NCBI RefSeq assembly: GCF_000165395.2
Contig: NC_010575.1
Span: forward strand, 1,535,001-1,599,000
Reading direction: 5' to 3'
Source: Babesia bovis T2Bo
Taxonomy: Eukaryota; Apicomplexa; Aconoidasida; Piroplasmida; Babesiidae
DNA: 64,000 bases
In this document: in pieces, positions 34,781 to 45,223 of the stretch
Position numbering within the stretch: the first letter of the stretch is position 1
Layout: each line of letters starts with the position of its first letter
The notes under the pieces: model-generated
What the model was told of the DNA's origin: nothing
The model's database searches: none
Seen by the model: only the letters and a program-made list of their open reading frames with translations
Position numbers and translations under genes: made by a program

Positions 34781-35498
34781 ATGAGGCGCATGACTTTCAC
34801 TGATATTTATGCGATTCGTCGTATAGAGAAGGATAGGTTCATTGAGATTTACTCCTTCTCGGAATATCTCAAGTTTCTTGTTTACTATCCGCCATTGTGT
34901 TTGGTCATAGACTTAGATGGTGAACTCGCCGCTTTTATAATTGGTTAGTAGTATATTTGATTCTGTGGTCTATATTGTGTATATCATGATGTGTCACTAG
35001 TGATTCAGCTGTGTGTTTCAGTAGCCCTTCTTTTGGGGGTCTATTGGTTCCTTAAAATCATATCTAGTTGTGATCATACTGTCCATGTGCTTATATTGCA
35101 TTTATATACTATTGTACCGGTTATTGTCCATTGGAATCCTTGTGTTTGTTTTAGGATTAATTCATCTATTTGGTTACACATTGAGTTATTCTTTGTCAGG
35201 ATGCACGGAGATTGATAATAACGTTGTATATGGCCACGTCTCGTCACTGATTGTATTACCGCAGTTTAGGCGGCGTAAGTTTGCTACAGAGCTTATGTTG
35301 GAATTTGAGCGTGTCTGCCGAGAGGAATTGAATTGCGCTTATGTAAACTTTTTTGTGAATCCGTTAAACGAAGTTGCCTTATCTCTCTACAACAAGTTGG
35401 GATACCAAGTACACTGCACGTTGCCGAAGTACTACAACAGCACTGACGACGCATATGAGATGAGAAAATCACTTATAAGTCCGACTGAACCGTTATAG
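34781..35498 (+). CDS. NAA20: NatB N-terminal acetyltransferase catalytic subunit
   Basis: A 153-residue GNAT enzyme that acetylates N-termini starting Met-Asp/Glu/Asn. Exons 34781-34943 and 35200-35498, separated by a 256-nt intron, long for this genome. MTFTDIYAIRRI and LVYYPPLCLVIDLDGELAAFI match the NAA20 start; the second exon has YGHVSSLIVLPQFRRRKFA (the acetyl-CoA loop R/QxxGxG/A region in altered form) and the family ending LYNKLGYQV...DDAYEMRKSL. The stop (35496-35498) is followed in frame by AAG and then the ATG of TBCA. Confidence 0.88.
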
Positions 35499-35501
35499 AA
35501 G

Positions 35502-35806
35502 ATGCGTGACGAAATCGAGGTTAAACAGTCTGCTGTAAAGCGACTTGTTCGTGAATTTAGTTTTCACAAGGACGAGTTAGCTGCACTTCGCGATGCATTG
35601 GCAAAGGCTACTGTAGGTGTGCATTATATGGTTTCATATTACACCAGGATGAGTTTGAGGGCAAGAAGTTCAAGCTCATGATATCTGAGAGTATAACTGT
35701 CATGCGATCAACTCGTGACAAGCTTGCTGAGTACGTTCGTGACCTTCGCGAGTCTGGCGTGGAAGTTTCCAGTGATGCCATGGAGGTAATCTCTACTGAG
35801 CTCTAA
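35502..35806 (+). CDS. TBCA: Tubulin-binding cofactor A
   Basis: An 89-residue beta-tubulin chaperone. Exons 35502-35612 and 35648-35806 with a 35-nt intron. It is a three-helix bundle by pattern: VKQSAVKRLVREFSFHKDEL is the typical first helix, and ISESITVMRSTRDKLAEYVRDL the last. Length is slightly short for the family (about 105). The start codon is 3 nt past the NAA20 stop and in the same frame. It ends 7 nt before the 3' end of the opposite EGF-like gene. Confidence 0.82.
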
Positions 35807-35813
35807 TTACTTT

Positions 35814-36245
35814 CTATATCGGCAGGTGTCCTACTGATGTAACGTCATTTTTCCATTGATTCATTCCCAGGACGTCCTCTATAAGGCATGTATTTATTAC
35901 CTGAAGTGTCGAGTCGAAGTTGAATGCTTGTTGCACTCGATATTTACGTCTAACTTTGGTGGCGCACTTCGGTCCGGCGTAGAAGACATCCTTTGTTGCG
36001 ATAGTGCTGCAGTCACATACTATTTGGGCGTATTTACCGGACCCCTTTCCAACTCGGCATGTTGATCCGTTAAGGCAGTAAGTCAAGGCAGCGCTGTCTG
36101 CAGCCAGTACAGTCTTGCATTCTGGCAGGTCACTGAGATCATCTTCTTGTGACAGTTCTTCCAATGGCTGTTCCTCAGCGACCGTTCTGTGCCTGGCAAA
36201 TAGCCAGGACAGCGCCACAAAAACTGCAAATCGATACACTAGCAT
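35814..36245 (-). CDS. Secreted EGF-like domain protein
   Basis: A 143-residue open frame with an N-terminal signal or anchor (about residues 3-17, VYRFAVFVALSWLFA). One EGF-like module lies at about 43-94: CKTVL...YCLNGSTCRV...IVCDC...YAGPKC, giving six Cys in EGF order. An acidic linker precedes it. After about residue 110 the sequence contains GTAATA at a possible donor (after STLQ), so the last 30 residues may be intron and a further exon may exist. Role unknown; single-EGF surface proteins are common in apicomplexans. Confidence 0.65.
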   Translation of the reverse strand: MLVYRFAVFVALSWLFARHRTVAEEQPLEELSQEDDLSDLPECKTVLAADSAALTYCLNGSTCRVGKGSGKYAQIVCDCSTIATKDVFYAGPKCATKVRRKYRVQQAFNFDSTLQVINTCLIEDVLGMNQWKNDVTSVGHLPI

Positions 36246-36447
36246 AGATTTGACATTGTACTGAATATAGTATATATATTACACGGAGTAGTGCTAACGA
36301 CTTACTGCGTATCGATGAATAGAGCCAGTGCATAGTTTCGCGATAACAGGGCACCAAGTACTCAGATCAATGCTATTCTATATCATATTGCTACTACCCA
36401 TAAGATTACGCTATACGTTAAGTTGTCTAGCACAGTACACATCTCGG

Positions 36448-36478
36448 TGTGTAGGTCTGTTCTATAGAGACCTACACA
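36448..36478. other. 11-bp perfect hairpin
   Basis: TGTGTAGGTCT (36448-36458) pairs with AGACCTACACA (36468-36478) around a 9-nt loop. It lies in the spacer just past the PheRS stop and upstream of the EGF-like gene, both leftward. It may mark the PheRS 3' end. Confidence 0.6.
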
Positions 36479-36503
36479 CACCGGGTACAACTCAGCTAAA
36501 CAT

Positions 36504-38113
36504 TCAGTAGCTGCAACCCACAAGGTCGCGGATGTTTCGTATGTTATCGCGGATCATGGTAGGCCGTTCAAGGCTAAGGCCCCAGCCAATGACCGAGAGT
36601 CCTTCCGGCAGTCCCATCGGTAGCAGCATTTCAGGTCTGAAAATCCCGCTATTGCCAATTTCTACCCATCTGCAGCAGTGATGCAACGTTGAAGCATTAA
36701 CCTACTTCTTTAGATCTGGGTGGTAGCCATATATTTCCATGGAAGGTTCCGTGTAAGGGTTATAAGCAGGCTTGTACTTGAGCTTATCAATACCAATCGC
36801 TTTATAGAATGCCGACATGACACCCATTAAATGTCCCATACCAAGTCCGAATCCTATTAGTACGCCTTCAACTTGGTTAAATTCACACAGATGTGTCGAA
36901 TCCATATTTTCGTTACGGAATACCCGATCGATAGAGAAGTACTTGAGTGGTAGCCTGTGTTTATACGATTGGAAATCTGCCGCTATCCGCTTGAGTAACC
37001 TTGCGGTACATGCTGTTGTATGTGTTCGTAGTACTATTTTACGCGATTCATCTAATTTCCAATTATACATCCATCCAGTACTATTGTATCTCCTGGCATC
37101 ACCATGTGCCTCTGCTACTGCCGCTACGTAATCCTTGTCCAGTGAGCTTTCATCCTGCAGTTCAGGCTCATTGGTGAAGAATGTATCCTGGGAGTCGCGT
37201 GCAGGGTGTTGCTGAGGTATGTACAAGGTGTCGAAGCACCAGAAGCTGGACTCCACATAGTTGGAGGTATCCAGCTCCTCGAAACCCATTGATGTAAATA
37301 TCTCCCTGAAAGTACGCATGGTACGTGTCAAGGGGTGCAGCGCTCCACGGGCAATTCGTTTACCGCTAGAGAAGAAATTATATGGTTTCATATCCTCGGC
37401 GGACCACGTCTTCCGTTCCTGCAGTAGCTCTTGGGTCAAATCCGTTACTTGTTGTACAATCTCGCATCGGAAGTTAGCTGTTTTCCTTACTATGTAAGAC
37501 ACTTCCACGTGAGATTCCGTGAGCTTGCGTTTTTTTAGGTCATCAAGCTCGGCGTTCAGCTTCTTAGTATCGGGGATCAATTTAGCCATAGCGCTAAGCA
37601 TATCACCTTCGTTGGCGCCGTGGCTATGTACTATGAGTAGCAGCTGCTGGGTTAAATCATCACGTTGCGTTTCCGCGGCGGGTCCTAATGACAACTGCTT
37701 ACCAGCACCTATTCGTAAGAGCGATGCGCGCATCGCTTTCTTCAGGCCATGCTCCGCATTAGGTATCCCGACACTAGCATCATTTATCGTTAGGGGCTGT
37801 ACAATATACATACAACGACTCAACAACATACCTCGTTGGAATTACGTACTCGTTCGACTAGAAGGTATTCAGGTGAACCCTGGTTGGAGTACTGCAAGCC
37901 TTCCTGCGTTAGAATGAACCTTTTATTTTTACATTCTTCTATTGTCACGTAACCTTTGGCCATTAAGCTCTTGACGCCATTAACTGCCTTGGTATGGGCT
38001 TCGCCCGTGGCTAAATCCAAGGTGCTTACACAGGCGTCAGCAGGGCCATCTGAGGGCAGCGCAGCGTCTATAGCTTTTAAAAGCCATAAAAGATCGTCGT
38101 CCTTAGTACACAT
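36504..38113 (-). CDS. FARSA: Phenylalanyl-tRNA synthetase alpha subunit (cytosolic type)
   Basis: A 512-residue catalytic subunit of the alpha2-beta2 class II enzyme. Exons 38113-37832, 37796-36706 and 36669-36504; introns 35 and 36 nt. The N-terminal winged-helix region is present ([18 protein letters not shown]). The catalytic domain has [21 protein letters not shown] (motif 1), [20 protein letters not shown] (motif 2) and the C-terminal [19 protein letters not shown] with [10 protein letters not shown] (motif 3). Length equals the eukaryotic cytosolic form. Confidence 0.93.
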
Positions 38114-38184
38114 TTTATAATATGTAACATACAGTGTCTAGACACACACCACAGTGGTGTTTACTAATGTGTTATTTATAAGTA

Positions 38185-41100
38185 TTACCCCTTGCTGTTG
38201 AAAAACATAGATATCAGCGTGGTGCGGAACCCCTGGGAGAGCGACGCGCTTTGCGAATCTCTAAGTGATCCTGATTTCGGACTACTTGAAGGGGATGACT
38301 TCGATGTGTCTGCATAGCACCGGTTTGACTGGAACCCGAATTCACCGTTTAGTGATATTTCAAGCCCGTTTTTGTACCCAGCACTTGAGTTGAGTGGCGT
38401 TGTCCTTGTTATATCAACTCCATCGGTATGCATTCTACCATGTTGATTCATATTTTTAACGATGCCATGCATTGGTCCATCATCAAAATCAGATACTTTC
38501 AATGGTTCCTCATTACGCAGGATACCATCTAGCTGTAGGTACTCTGGGTTGGCAATCTCAGCTCCACCTTGGTTAACGGCTACATTGTTCTTCTCAGTCC
38601 GTTCCAAATACTCCACACAAGCACGCTTTACATTTTCGTCTAACAGTAATTCCGCGAAATAATCTTCTATATAGCGACTTCTTTTAGAGCTTTGTGTGGA
38701 CGATAACATTTGTGTCGATCCGGTATTATTACTTGACGGGCCCTGGGAATCAGGTACGTGGTTCCCATTATAAGGCGACAGCCCCGTTCTGAAACACCCA
38801 GCCAGCGGTAGATCGCCATGCGTAGTGCTGGAAACCAATTTATCATTCTTTGACCTGCTATTTCGCATATCTCGTGGCTCATTTCTTATGTCCTTTCGAG
38901 GGTCATTAGCCATTGAGTGTATCTCGTTGATAATGTTCAACTCGGGAATATTTATACCCAATTTAACATTCTGCTGATCGTTTCTAGGATTATAGTCGTA
39001 TCCATTGGGCTTACCATGGGCAAACCGTTGGTTAGTGGTAGCACTGACTGGTGAGGTATTCTTTGGCGTGGAGCTCCCGGGCATCTGGCGGTTCATTGCC
39101 GGTGATATGTTACCACCACCCACAGTGCGCGCTGCTTGCGTACGCGCTATGATAGCACGTTCCACTAGACCAATGTATACCTCTTCACAAAGGTGGTCAC
39201 CAATGTGTATCGCCATGTCACTTATCACTGCCTCCTTCATACTCCGTACTGCCCTGGAGATATAATCAGTAATAGCTCCATTTTCCATACCTACAGCAAA
39301 CCTTTCTACTGCACCGTTCAGGTCCCTTTCCAGGAACAGCTTTAAACGGCATGCTTCCTCGACTAGAGGATAGACAGTATTTCGGATGTCTAAATGCGTA
39401 CTCTGCGGCGACTCCTTGGCCTTTATGGGTCTTACTGGATTCTTTAACCAAAACCGCAATAGATCGTTAGGGTTAGCGACTCTGTCCACATAACGGGCAC
39501 CGAAAGTACGCGGGTTAATCGAGTCATACCCGCTGTGGTCAACCCTTACGCGTACCAACGGCATGGCCTGTGCGGACTCAATAGCCTCACTGAGTTCACA
39601 CTCCTTGTCTGGCATTACGATGTCGGCAACCGCACTGATGCACAACGGCGTCCGAGGCCTTTCGGGCATATTTCGTAGTATATTGTCCATGGTGAACACC
39701 AGCTTTTTGAAGATATCCTTCTCACCGCCTTTGGGCGAAACCCCGATATCGCACAGGCTTATTTCGGAGTAATGCAGCTGCCGTGCTGTTTCCAGGTATA
39801 TAGGGTAGAACTTGACTCCATCATCTCCAATTTCCATGAGGCAGCAGTGCTTCGGCTCCATTTCACCAGTGGCCAACGACGTCTGTATAGTGGAACCCAT
39901 TTGGAGCACCTTGAACCCTCGGGTCTCACTCAACATTGGGAACTTGAGGCACTCATGTTCATGCCCCCAAATCACCAGGTCCAGCCAGTCGGGCAGAAAC
40001 TCCTCTGGAATGAAGTCCTTGGCCTTCACCCCGCGCCTCGGGTATCGGTTTTCATGGAACAGTAGCACTTTGTAGTAGCTAATGCCAGTATTCACTGGCG
40101 GTACAAATACTACCTTGTTTTCCTCGAATGCCTTATACAAGAACTCTTCCTTTACCCAACCCATTCCGTATAGCGCTAGATGGATATCACCCTTACTGAT
40201 ACATATTGGGTGTACCTCTACCTTGGTCATGTCAGTAACTGTCCCAAAGAAGGTAACCAGACCCGAGACATCCAGGAGATCAATTGGACTTAGCCCGTTC
40301 ATGGTAGTTGGGTTATCGTGGTTTCCGTGTATAACAAAGAATGGTACACGAGCTTCCTTTGTTATGGTCCCGTCAATAAACTTCAATGCCTCCAGGCGCT
40401 TGGTTTCACTCCGCACTGCACAGCTTTTCGGCAGACGTATGTTCAGGGGCAGGGGTGACGTCAAATCTGACTTTCGGCAATATCGTCGCAGTAACTCCAT
40501 GGTCCTGTAAATAACAGATCTGGATGGATGCGAGTCGTCAAAAAGGTCGCCTGCGTGTAGTATCCCGTCAACCTGGAGATACTTGGCCAGGAATAGCACT
40601 TCTTGGAACGCGTTGAACGAATCATTTTCACGGATAGGATCTGTTTCCTTATGTCCAAGGTGGGTATCGGTAAATATCATGAACCTTAACTTGCTCCCAT
40701 GCAACGGGTCTGTGGTCAGTGTCAAAACAGTTTTGGGCTCTCGGTTGGGTGCGATAGTCAGAGGTAGGTTAAAACGTTTCTCCAAGGATACACTGTGGGT
40801 CCCGATATAAGGTTGTTTTAACGTAGGCAAGTGCGTATCAACGGGCCGGGCGCTTGCCAGGATGGTAGAAAGTGATGTCCCCTCTTTGCGTACCGCTTCA
40901 GTGGGTATTTCTTCAGGTACTCCACCAGCCATGTGACCAACTGAGGAGATACGGTGTGAACCGTTACCCAGTAGAGATCCATTGTCTGAGTTTGACACGC
41001 TGGAATTGAGATCACATATATCCAATTCTGCTATCACTGAGCTGGATAGTGCCCTTTCAAGGTCAGTGTTCGTGACTTCAGTTGATATATTTCCTGGCTT

Positions 41101-41307
41101 TGGGTCACGGACTATTGGTTTCTGCTCTGCTCGTTGCTGGATAGGGCGTAGCAGGTCAGCCACGCTTGATATGTTTGAACGCGAGGAGATGAACGACAGC
41201 GGGTTGCGCTTTGGCAATACCGGTCTATCAGGCGATATCGTGTTCTCAATATCATTTTTCATGACACTATTCCATACGGTCTTGAACGACGTGAATCTAG
41301 GCGGCAT
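38185..41307 (-). CDS. MRE11: MRE11 DNA repair nuclease, long form
   Basis: Mn-dependent nuclease of the Mre11-Rad50 complex for double-strand break processing, in one 1040-residue exon. The calcineurin-like phosphoesterase motifs are complete: FTDTHLGH (about 212), HAGDLFDDSHPS, FFVIHGNHDNP and VIWGHEHEC. Before it is a 200-residue low-complexity extension and after the capping domain a tail of over 300 residues, polar and Ser/Asn-rich. Human MRE11 is about 708 residues, so both ends are long. Its stop is 71 nt upstream of the PheRS start on the same strand. Confidence 0.93.
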   Translation of the reverse strand: MPPRFTSFKTVWNSVMKNDIENTISPDRPVLPKRNPLSFISSRSNISSVADLLRPIQQRAEQKPIVRDPKPGNISTEVTNTDLERALSSSVIAELDICDLNSSVSNSDNGSLLGNGSHRISSVGHMAGGVPEEIPTEAVRKEGTSLSTILASARPVDTHLPTLKQPYIGTHSVSLEKRFNLPLTIAPNREPKTVLTLTTDPLHGSKLRFMIFTDTHLGHKETDPIRENDSFNAFQEVLFLAKYLQVDGILHAGDLFDDSHPSRSVIYRTMELLRRYCRKSDLTSPLPLNIRLPKSCAVRSETKRLEALKFIDGTITKEARVPFFVIHGNHDNPTTMNGLSPIDLLDVSGLVTFFGTVTDMTKVEVHPICISKGDIHLALYGMGWVKEEFLYKAFEENKVVFVPPVNTGISYYKVLLFHENRYPRRGVKAKDFIPEEFLPDWLDLVIWGHEHECLKFPMLSETRGFKVLQMGSTIQTSLATGEMEPKHCCLMEIGDDGVKFYPIYLETARQLHYSEISLCDIGVSPKGGEKDIFKKLVFTMDNILRNMPERPRTPLCISAVADIVMPDKECELSEAIESAQAMPLVRVRVDHSGYDSINPRTFGARYVDRVANPNDLLRFWLKNPVRPIKAKESPQSTHLDIRNTVYPLVEEACRLKLFLERDLNGAVERFAVGMENGAITDYISRAVRSMKEAVISDMAIHIGDHLCEEVYIGLVERAIIARTQAARTVGGGNISPAMNRQMPGSSTPKNTSPVSATTNQRFAHGKPNGYDYNPRNDQQNVKLGINIPELNIINEIHSMANDPRKDIRNEPRDMRNSRSKNDKLVSSTTHGDLPLAGCFRTGLSPYNGNHVPDSQGPSSNNTGSTQMLSSTQSSKRSRYIEDYFAELLLDENVKRACVEYLERTEKNNVAVNQGGAEIANPEYLQLDGILRNEEPLKVSDFDDGPMHGIVKNMNQHGRMHTDGVDITRTTPLNSSAGYKNGLEISLNGEFGFQSNRCYADTSKSSPSSSPKSGSLRDSQSASLSQGFRTTLISMFFNSKG

Positions 41308-41767
41308 CTTGTAGGGTACCCAAGTTCAATATCACTCGGAAAGAGCTCTAGTTAAAATATGCCAGATTGGCCGATACACATGTACTCAACAGGTACATGT
41401 TGAGAAGGAAGGAACGATCTTCCTTCCACTAGCGATCCTAGGAACCATACACCTGCTATCCACTGTATGTGTAACATCAGTTAGAGTAACTGGAGAGCAA
41501 ATGCAGTAATAATACGTACACAGCCGGCAAATAACGCGGTAGCTAGTAGCTGTTGTACCGTTGGTGTGTAGGTCCTGGCATGGGCATGAATGAATGCGAT
41601 ATGGGACTAATCGGGTACCAGAGATCCCTTTGGCCCTTTTAATGACTCCTAGAGCACCTAGATCTATTATATTTTGGCGCTTTTCCTTTTCTTAGACCCC
41701 ATAAGACGCCGTGTCTAGGGGACCGGCGTCGTTGCCAGTTGTCAATTTACCGTATAATTGTACACAC
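41308..41767. other. Divergent promoter region with a hairpin
   Basis: 460 nt between leftward MRE11 and rightward isocitrate dehydrogenase. A perfect 8-bp hairpin, GGAAGGAA with TTCCTTCC around a 5-nt loop, lies at 41407-41427. No gene is seen. Confidence 0.5.
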
Positions 41768-41812
41768 ATGTGTGCTTGTAGCAGGATTGTTTATAACTTT
41801 GGGGAGCGGCAA

Positions 41813-43225
41813 ATGCAGAGGCCATTCCTTGCTTTAAGCTATCTCTGCAGCTTTGTTCGGAGGTCTGGCAGTACTGACCAAGCCTTCCGCAGGTTATCGA
41901 CAAGTGCGGGTTTCAGGGTTGACAGGGATAACAGCTCCACGATGGCTAAAATTCAGGTAAAGAATCCAATTGTTGAGCTTGACGGCGATGAGATGACACG
42001 TGTCATGTGGTCCTCGGTCAAGGAGAAGGTATGCTCTCTAGGTTATATCCACACACATACTTCTGCAGCTCATTTTGCCATACGTCGACATTCCTTTGCT
42101 ATACTACGATCTCTCATTGCCAAACCGTGACGCTACTGACGACAAGGTAATACACATTGAGTCAGTTACATTATGTAGGTAACATTTGAGGCTGCCGAGG
42201 CTATTAAACAGGTCGGTATCGGTGTTAAGTGTGCCACTATTACTCCTGATGAGGCTCGTTTGAAGGAGTTTGGTCTTAAGCGGATGTATAGATCTCCTAA
42301 CGGTACCATAAGGAACATTTTGGACGGTACTGTATTCAGGTCACCTATTTTAACCAAGACTGTCCCTGCATACATCCCTGGTTGGAAGAAGCCGATAATC
42401 ATCGGTCGTCATGCATTTGGTGACCAGTACAACGCCACTGACATAAAGATTCCCGGTGCTGGTACTTTGGAGCTGGTATTTACCCCTGCTGATGGCGGTC
42501 CCACTCAAGCTTATAAAGTGACTGACTTCAAAGGTCCTGGTGTAGCTCTGTCCATGTTTAACGTTGACCAATCAATTCGTGGATTTGCTCGTGCGTGCTT
42601 TACCTATGCCCTTGATGTCAAGATGCCACTCTACATGTCTACCAAGAACACTATCCTAAAGAGTTATGATGGCCGCTTCAAGGATATATTCCAACAGATG
42701 TATGATGATGAGTTCAGGCCTCTATTTGAAGCTGCTGGTATATTTTATGAGCACAGACTCATTGACGACATGGTAGCCTATGCCTGCAAGTCAGAGGGTG
42801 GCTTTGTCTGGGCTTGTAAAAACTACGATGGTGACGTCCAGTCAGACATTGTATCACAGGCTTACGGTTCGTTGGCACTGATGTCATCTGTGTTATACTC
42901 CTCTGATGGTAAATCATTCCTTGCTGAGGCCGCTCACGGCACTGTGACACGTCACTTCCGGGTACACCAAAAGGGTGGCTCCACATCGACTAACTCCATT
43001 GCCACTATAGTGGCTTGGGCACGCGCTTTGGAGAAGCGCGGTCTTGCTGATGGCAATGACGCGCTTGTCGAGTTTGGTCGCAAGTTGGAGCGTGCTCCCG
43101 TTGAGGCTGTGGATGCCGGTTACTACACCAAGGACCTGGCCATTGCCATCCACGGCCCCCAAGCTACTGACTACCTTGACACAGAGTCTTTCATGGACAA
43201 GGTAAAGGAGTTCCTTGAGAAGTAG
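41813..43225 (+). CDS. NADP-dependent isocitrate dehydrogenase, mitochondrial
   Basis: Converts isocitrate to 2-oxoglutarate and makes NADPH. Exons 41813-42028, 42069-42146 and 42179-43225; introns 40 and 32 nt. From ATG 41813 the protein has 446 residues and a typical presequence ([16 protein letters not shown]...FRRLSTS). Another in-frame ATG is at 41768. The mature part opens with [21 protein letters not shown]; other landmarks are [35 protein letters not shown] and [11 protein letters not shown]. Frame continuity across all introns is exact. Confidence 0.93.
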
Positions 43226-43232
43226 AATCATA

Positions 43233-43260
43233 CGCAAATTCGGAAACGTACGAATTTGCG
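43233..43260. terminator. 10-bp hairpin just past the IDH stop
   Basis: CGCAAATTCG (43233-43242) pairs perfectly with CGAATTTGCG (43251-43260) around an 8-nt loop, 8 nt after the IDH stop and before a convergent gene. A 3'-end structure is likely; termination itself is inferred. Confidence 0.5.
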
Positions 43261-43365
43261 GTGTTTAAGTTACCGTCCCATGGTCTCGGGACTCCATATA
43301 CTTGCACGTTTGGAGTACTTTAGGCAATAATTCTGACCTCTAGGGGCAATGTTCCCATGTAATAA

Positions 43366-44225
43366 TTAGTAATCTGGTTTGCCGTGTGTTTCTTCATATT
43401 TCCTGATAATCTCGTGGTGATCCATTAGCGCAAGCTCCTTGCGAACTGACCACCTACGCAGCCCCGAAAGTAGTAGCATTACAACATTAATGCCAACGAG
43501 CCAGGTAATAGGCTTTGCCACGCATACTGGCAGTAGTGCGATTTTGGACGACCCAGTACGATTTGACGTGGACCATCTGGATTGTTTCCCAACCACTGCT
43601 ATATATATCACCAATAAGCGATACTTACTTTTTCGATATAAGCCACCAACGCTGTAGGGTGACACCCCAAGCCCGAAAATGCCGTAACTAGCGAATAGTA
43701 TGGCATATCCCAGTGATTCCGTGTGCTCGAGTGCCAGTGTGGCAGCCGCTGGGCCCAGGAGACCGATTAACGACAAACCGATGCTGGGAGATAGTGTCAC
43801 TTTACTGAAATACCTACCCCAAGGATGACCTATTGAATCGAAGCAGGTTGAATACCAATGTACTGGAAGAAAGCCAGGGTAGTGCCGCACTGCTAATGTA
43901 GAATTGTTGCGATGCCAGGGTGTCAACAGTGGTTGACGGGATAGTCAATAAAGCGAATCCCCCAGGTATTACCAGGAAAGAGCCTATACCGTAGAAAACA
44001 ACCTTGCTGCTTCTATAGGATTCTATATGTATATACTAAGACTAACCTGGACAACCTTTTGTAATCATCCTCGAGTTCCCTGTATGATGACAGTGATAGG
44101 TGTTCCCCAACCCTCTGTCTGAATGATGATATGTTTCCAGGTGTTGAGGCAACATGGTCCATAGAAGGCTTGGGTACTTCCGGTGACTTGATGTTGCGAC
44201 CGTACAAGGCAACAAATCTGCGCAT
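43366..44225 (-). CDS. Multi-TM protein, probably mitochondrial, unknown function
   Basis: A 252-residue protein from exons 44225-44047, 44012-43864, 43829-43629 and 43595-43366; introns 34, 34 and 33 nt. The basic N-terminus (MRRFVALYGRNIKS) suits a presequence. At least four hydrophobic segments follow: VVFYGIGSFLVIPGGFALLT, PSIGLSLIGLLGPAAATLAL, LGYAILFASYGIFGLG and TWLVGINVVMLLLSG. The C-terminus is charged. I do not recognise the family; a conserved inner-membrane protein is the best guess. The frames only join if all three short introns are removed. Confidence 0.62.
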
Positions 44226-44301
44226 AGCTACTACACACTGGGTATATTATTCATCTAGGCACATTTACAATAGGAAATGCGATATATTATATGGTATATG
44301 T

Positions 44302-44868
44302 CTACTGGACGGGAGTACTGGGTTGCTGCAGCTTGTGGAGCTCCCCTTCCAAAAACGCAAGTCGAGCCAGTATAAACTGCTCGTGTTCCTTCTGTGTGTT
44401 ACATAGGTCTCGGAATTTCTTCCTCCTGTGTATATTCAAACCTGAAATAAATACCATTGGCACGTACCTGAGATGCAGAGAATAGAACATGTATATAAAC
44501 ATGAGCGACATGAGTAGTATATCCGCTATCAAATCGGCTCCGAGCTGCGTTCTATGGAATTTGCACTAGCAACTTACATTAATCGCAGCATCGTCTTCTA
44601 TTGGTTTTACAATAACCTCCACTTTGGTGTCCGCATTTTCGCGATATCGTTCGAAATTAAAGAACTTCCCTGATAACTTCCTCCGCACTGCGGCGTTATG
44701 CCTAGCTCTTCCTATTGACAACACCATGCGATGGGCTCTGGGACGGGATGTACAGTACTACTCCAAAACATACAGATGGTTACGTGCGGTGGCGGAAGCC
44801 ACCATAGACGCTGCATATTTGCTAAAGGAAGACGTCAGTACCTTTACAGTCTCCAGGAAGATTTCCAT
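44302..44868 (-). CDS. OPA3: OPA3-like mitochondrial protein
   Basis: A 165-residue OPA3 family protein from exons 44868-44774, 44737-44578 and 44544-44302; introns 36 and 33 nt. The family block VIVKPIEDDAAINLGADLI is clear, followed by one TM helix (LMSLMFIYMFYSL) and a C-terminal coiled coil (EHEQFILARLAFLEGELHKL). The start MEIFLETVKVLTSSFSKYAA matches the short N-terminal helix of OPA3. OPA3 shapes mitochondrial membranes; the exact activity is not known. Confidence 0.83.
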
Positions 44869-45223
44869 ACTGACGGTCAAAAGTGATGTTTTGTGTATTC
44901 CGGTGTCAAGGGCTGCGCGCGCGTAACCAAGCGCCCGAAGGCGCAGTTATTTACACACCAGGTGTATTACCGTACATCCAGACACGGTTTATGTATAAGT
45001 TCTATTGGTTCAGGAGTATATCGTAAGCCTAATTCCCAATCTACTGCAACTGCAATTGGCGGTGTGACCCAACATGGACAGGAATGACAACCAGTCATAA
45101 TAGTCACACTGGCTAATAAATCAATATTTAGGGTCAGAAATTTATGACTCCACCTACTGTCAGCTTTAATGTACAGCGCTAGAAAACATCACGTACCCTG
45201 CTGTAGACTATATTATATAAACA
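44869..45223. other. Divergent intergenic region
   Basis: 355 nt between OPA3 (left) and the ubiquitin-like candidate (right). It includes a GC-rich patch (about 44905-44945). No gene is seen. Confidence 0.45.

Noticed and set aside
35070..35199. Hydrophobic open frame running into NAA20 exon 2
   Set aside because: It starts at a TTG and lies within the intron needed to join NAA20 exon 1 to exon 2 in phase. The family match begins only after 35200.
40082..40510. 142-codon plus-strand frame
   Set aside because: Antisense to the MRE11 nuclease domain.
41711..41767. Earlier start for isocitrate dehydrogenase
   Set aside because: It begins with GTG and adds nothing to the presequence; ATG 41813 or 41768 suffices.
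44302..44532. 26-nt intron inside the last OPA3 exon (GTACGT...TTTCAG)
   Set aside because: Too short for this genome, and removing it destroys the C-terminal coiled coil typical of OPA3.
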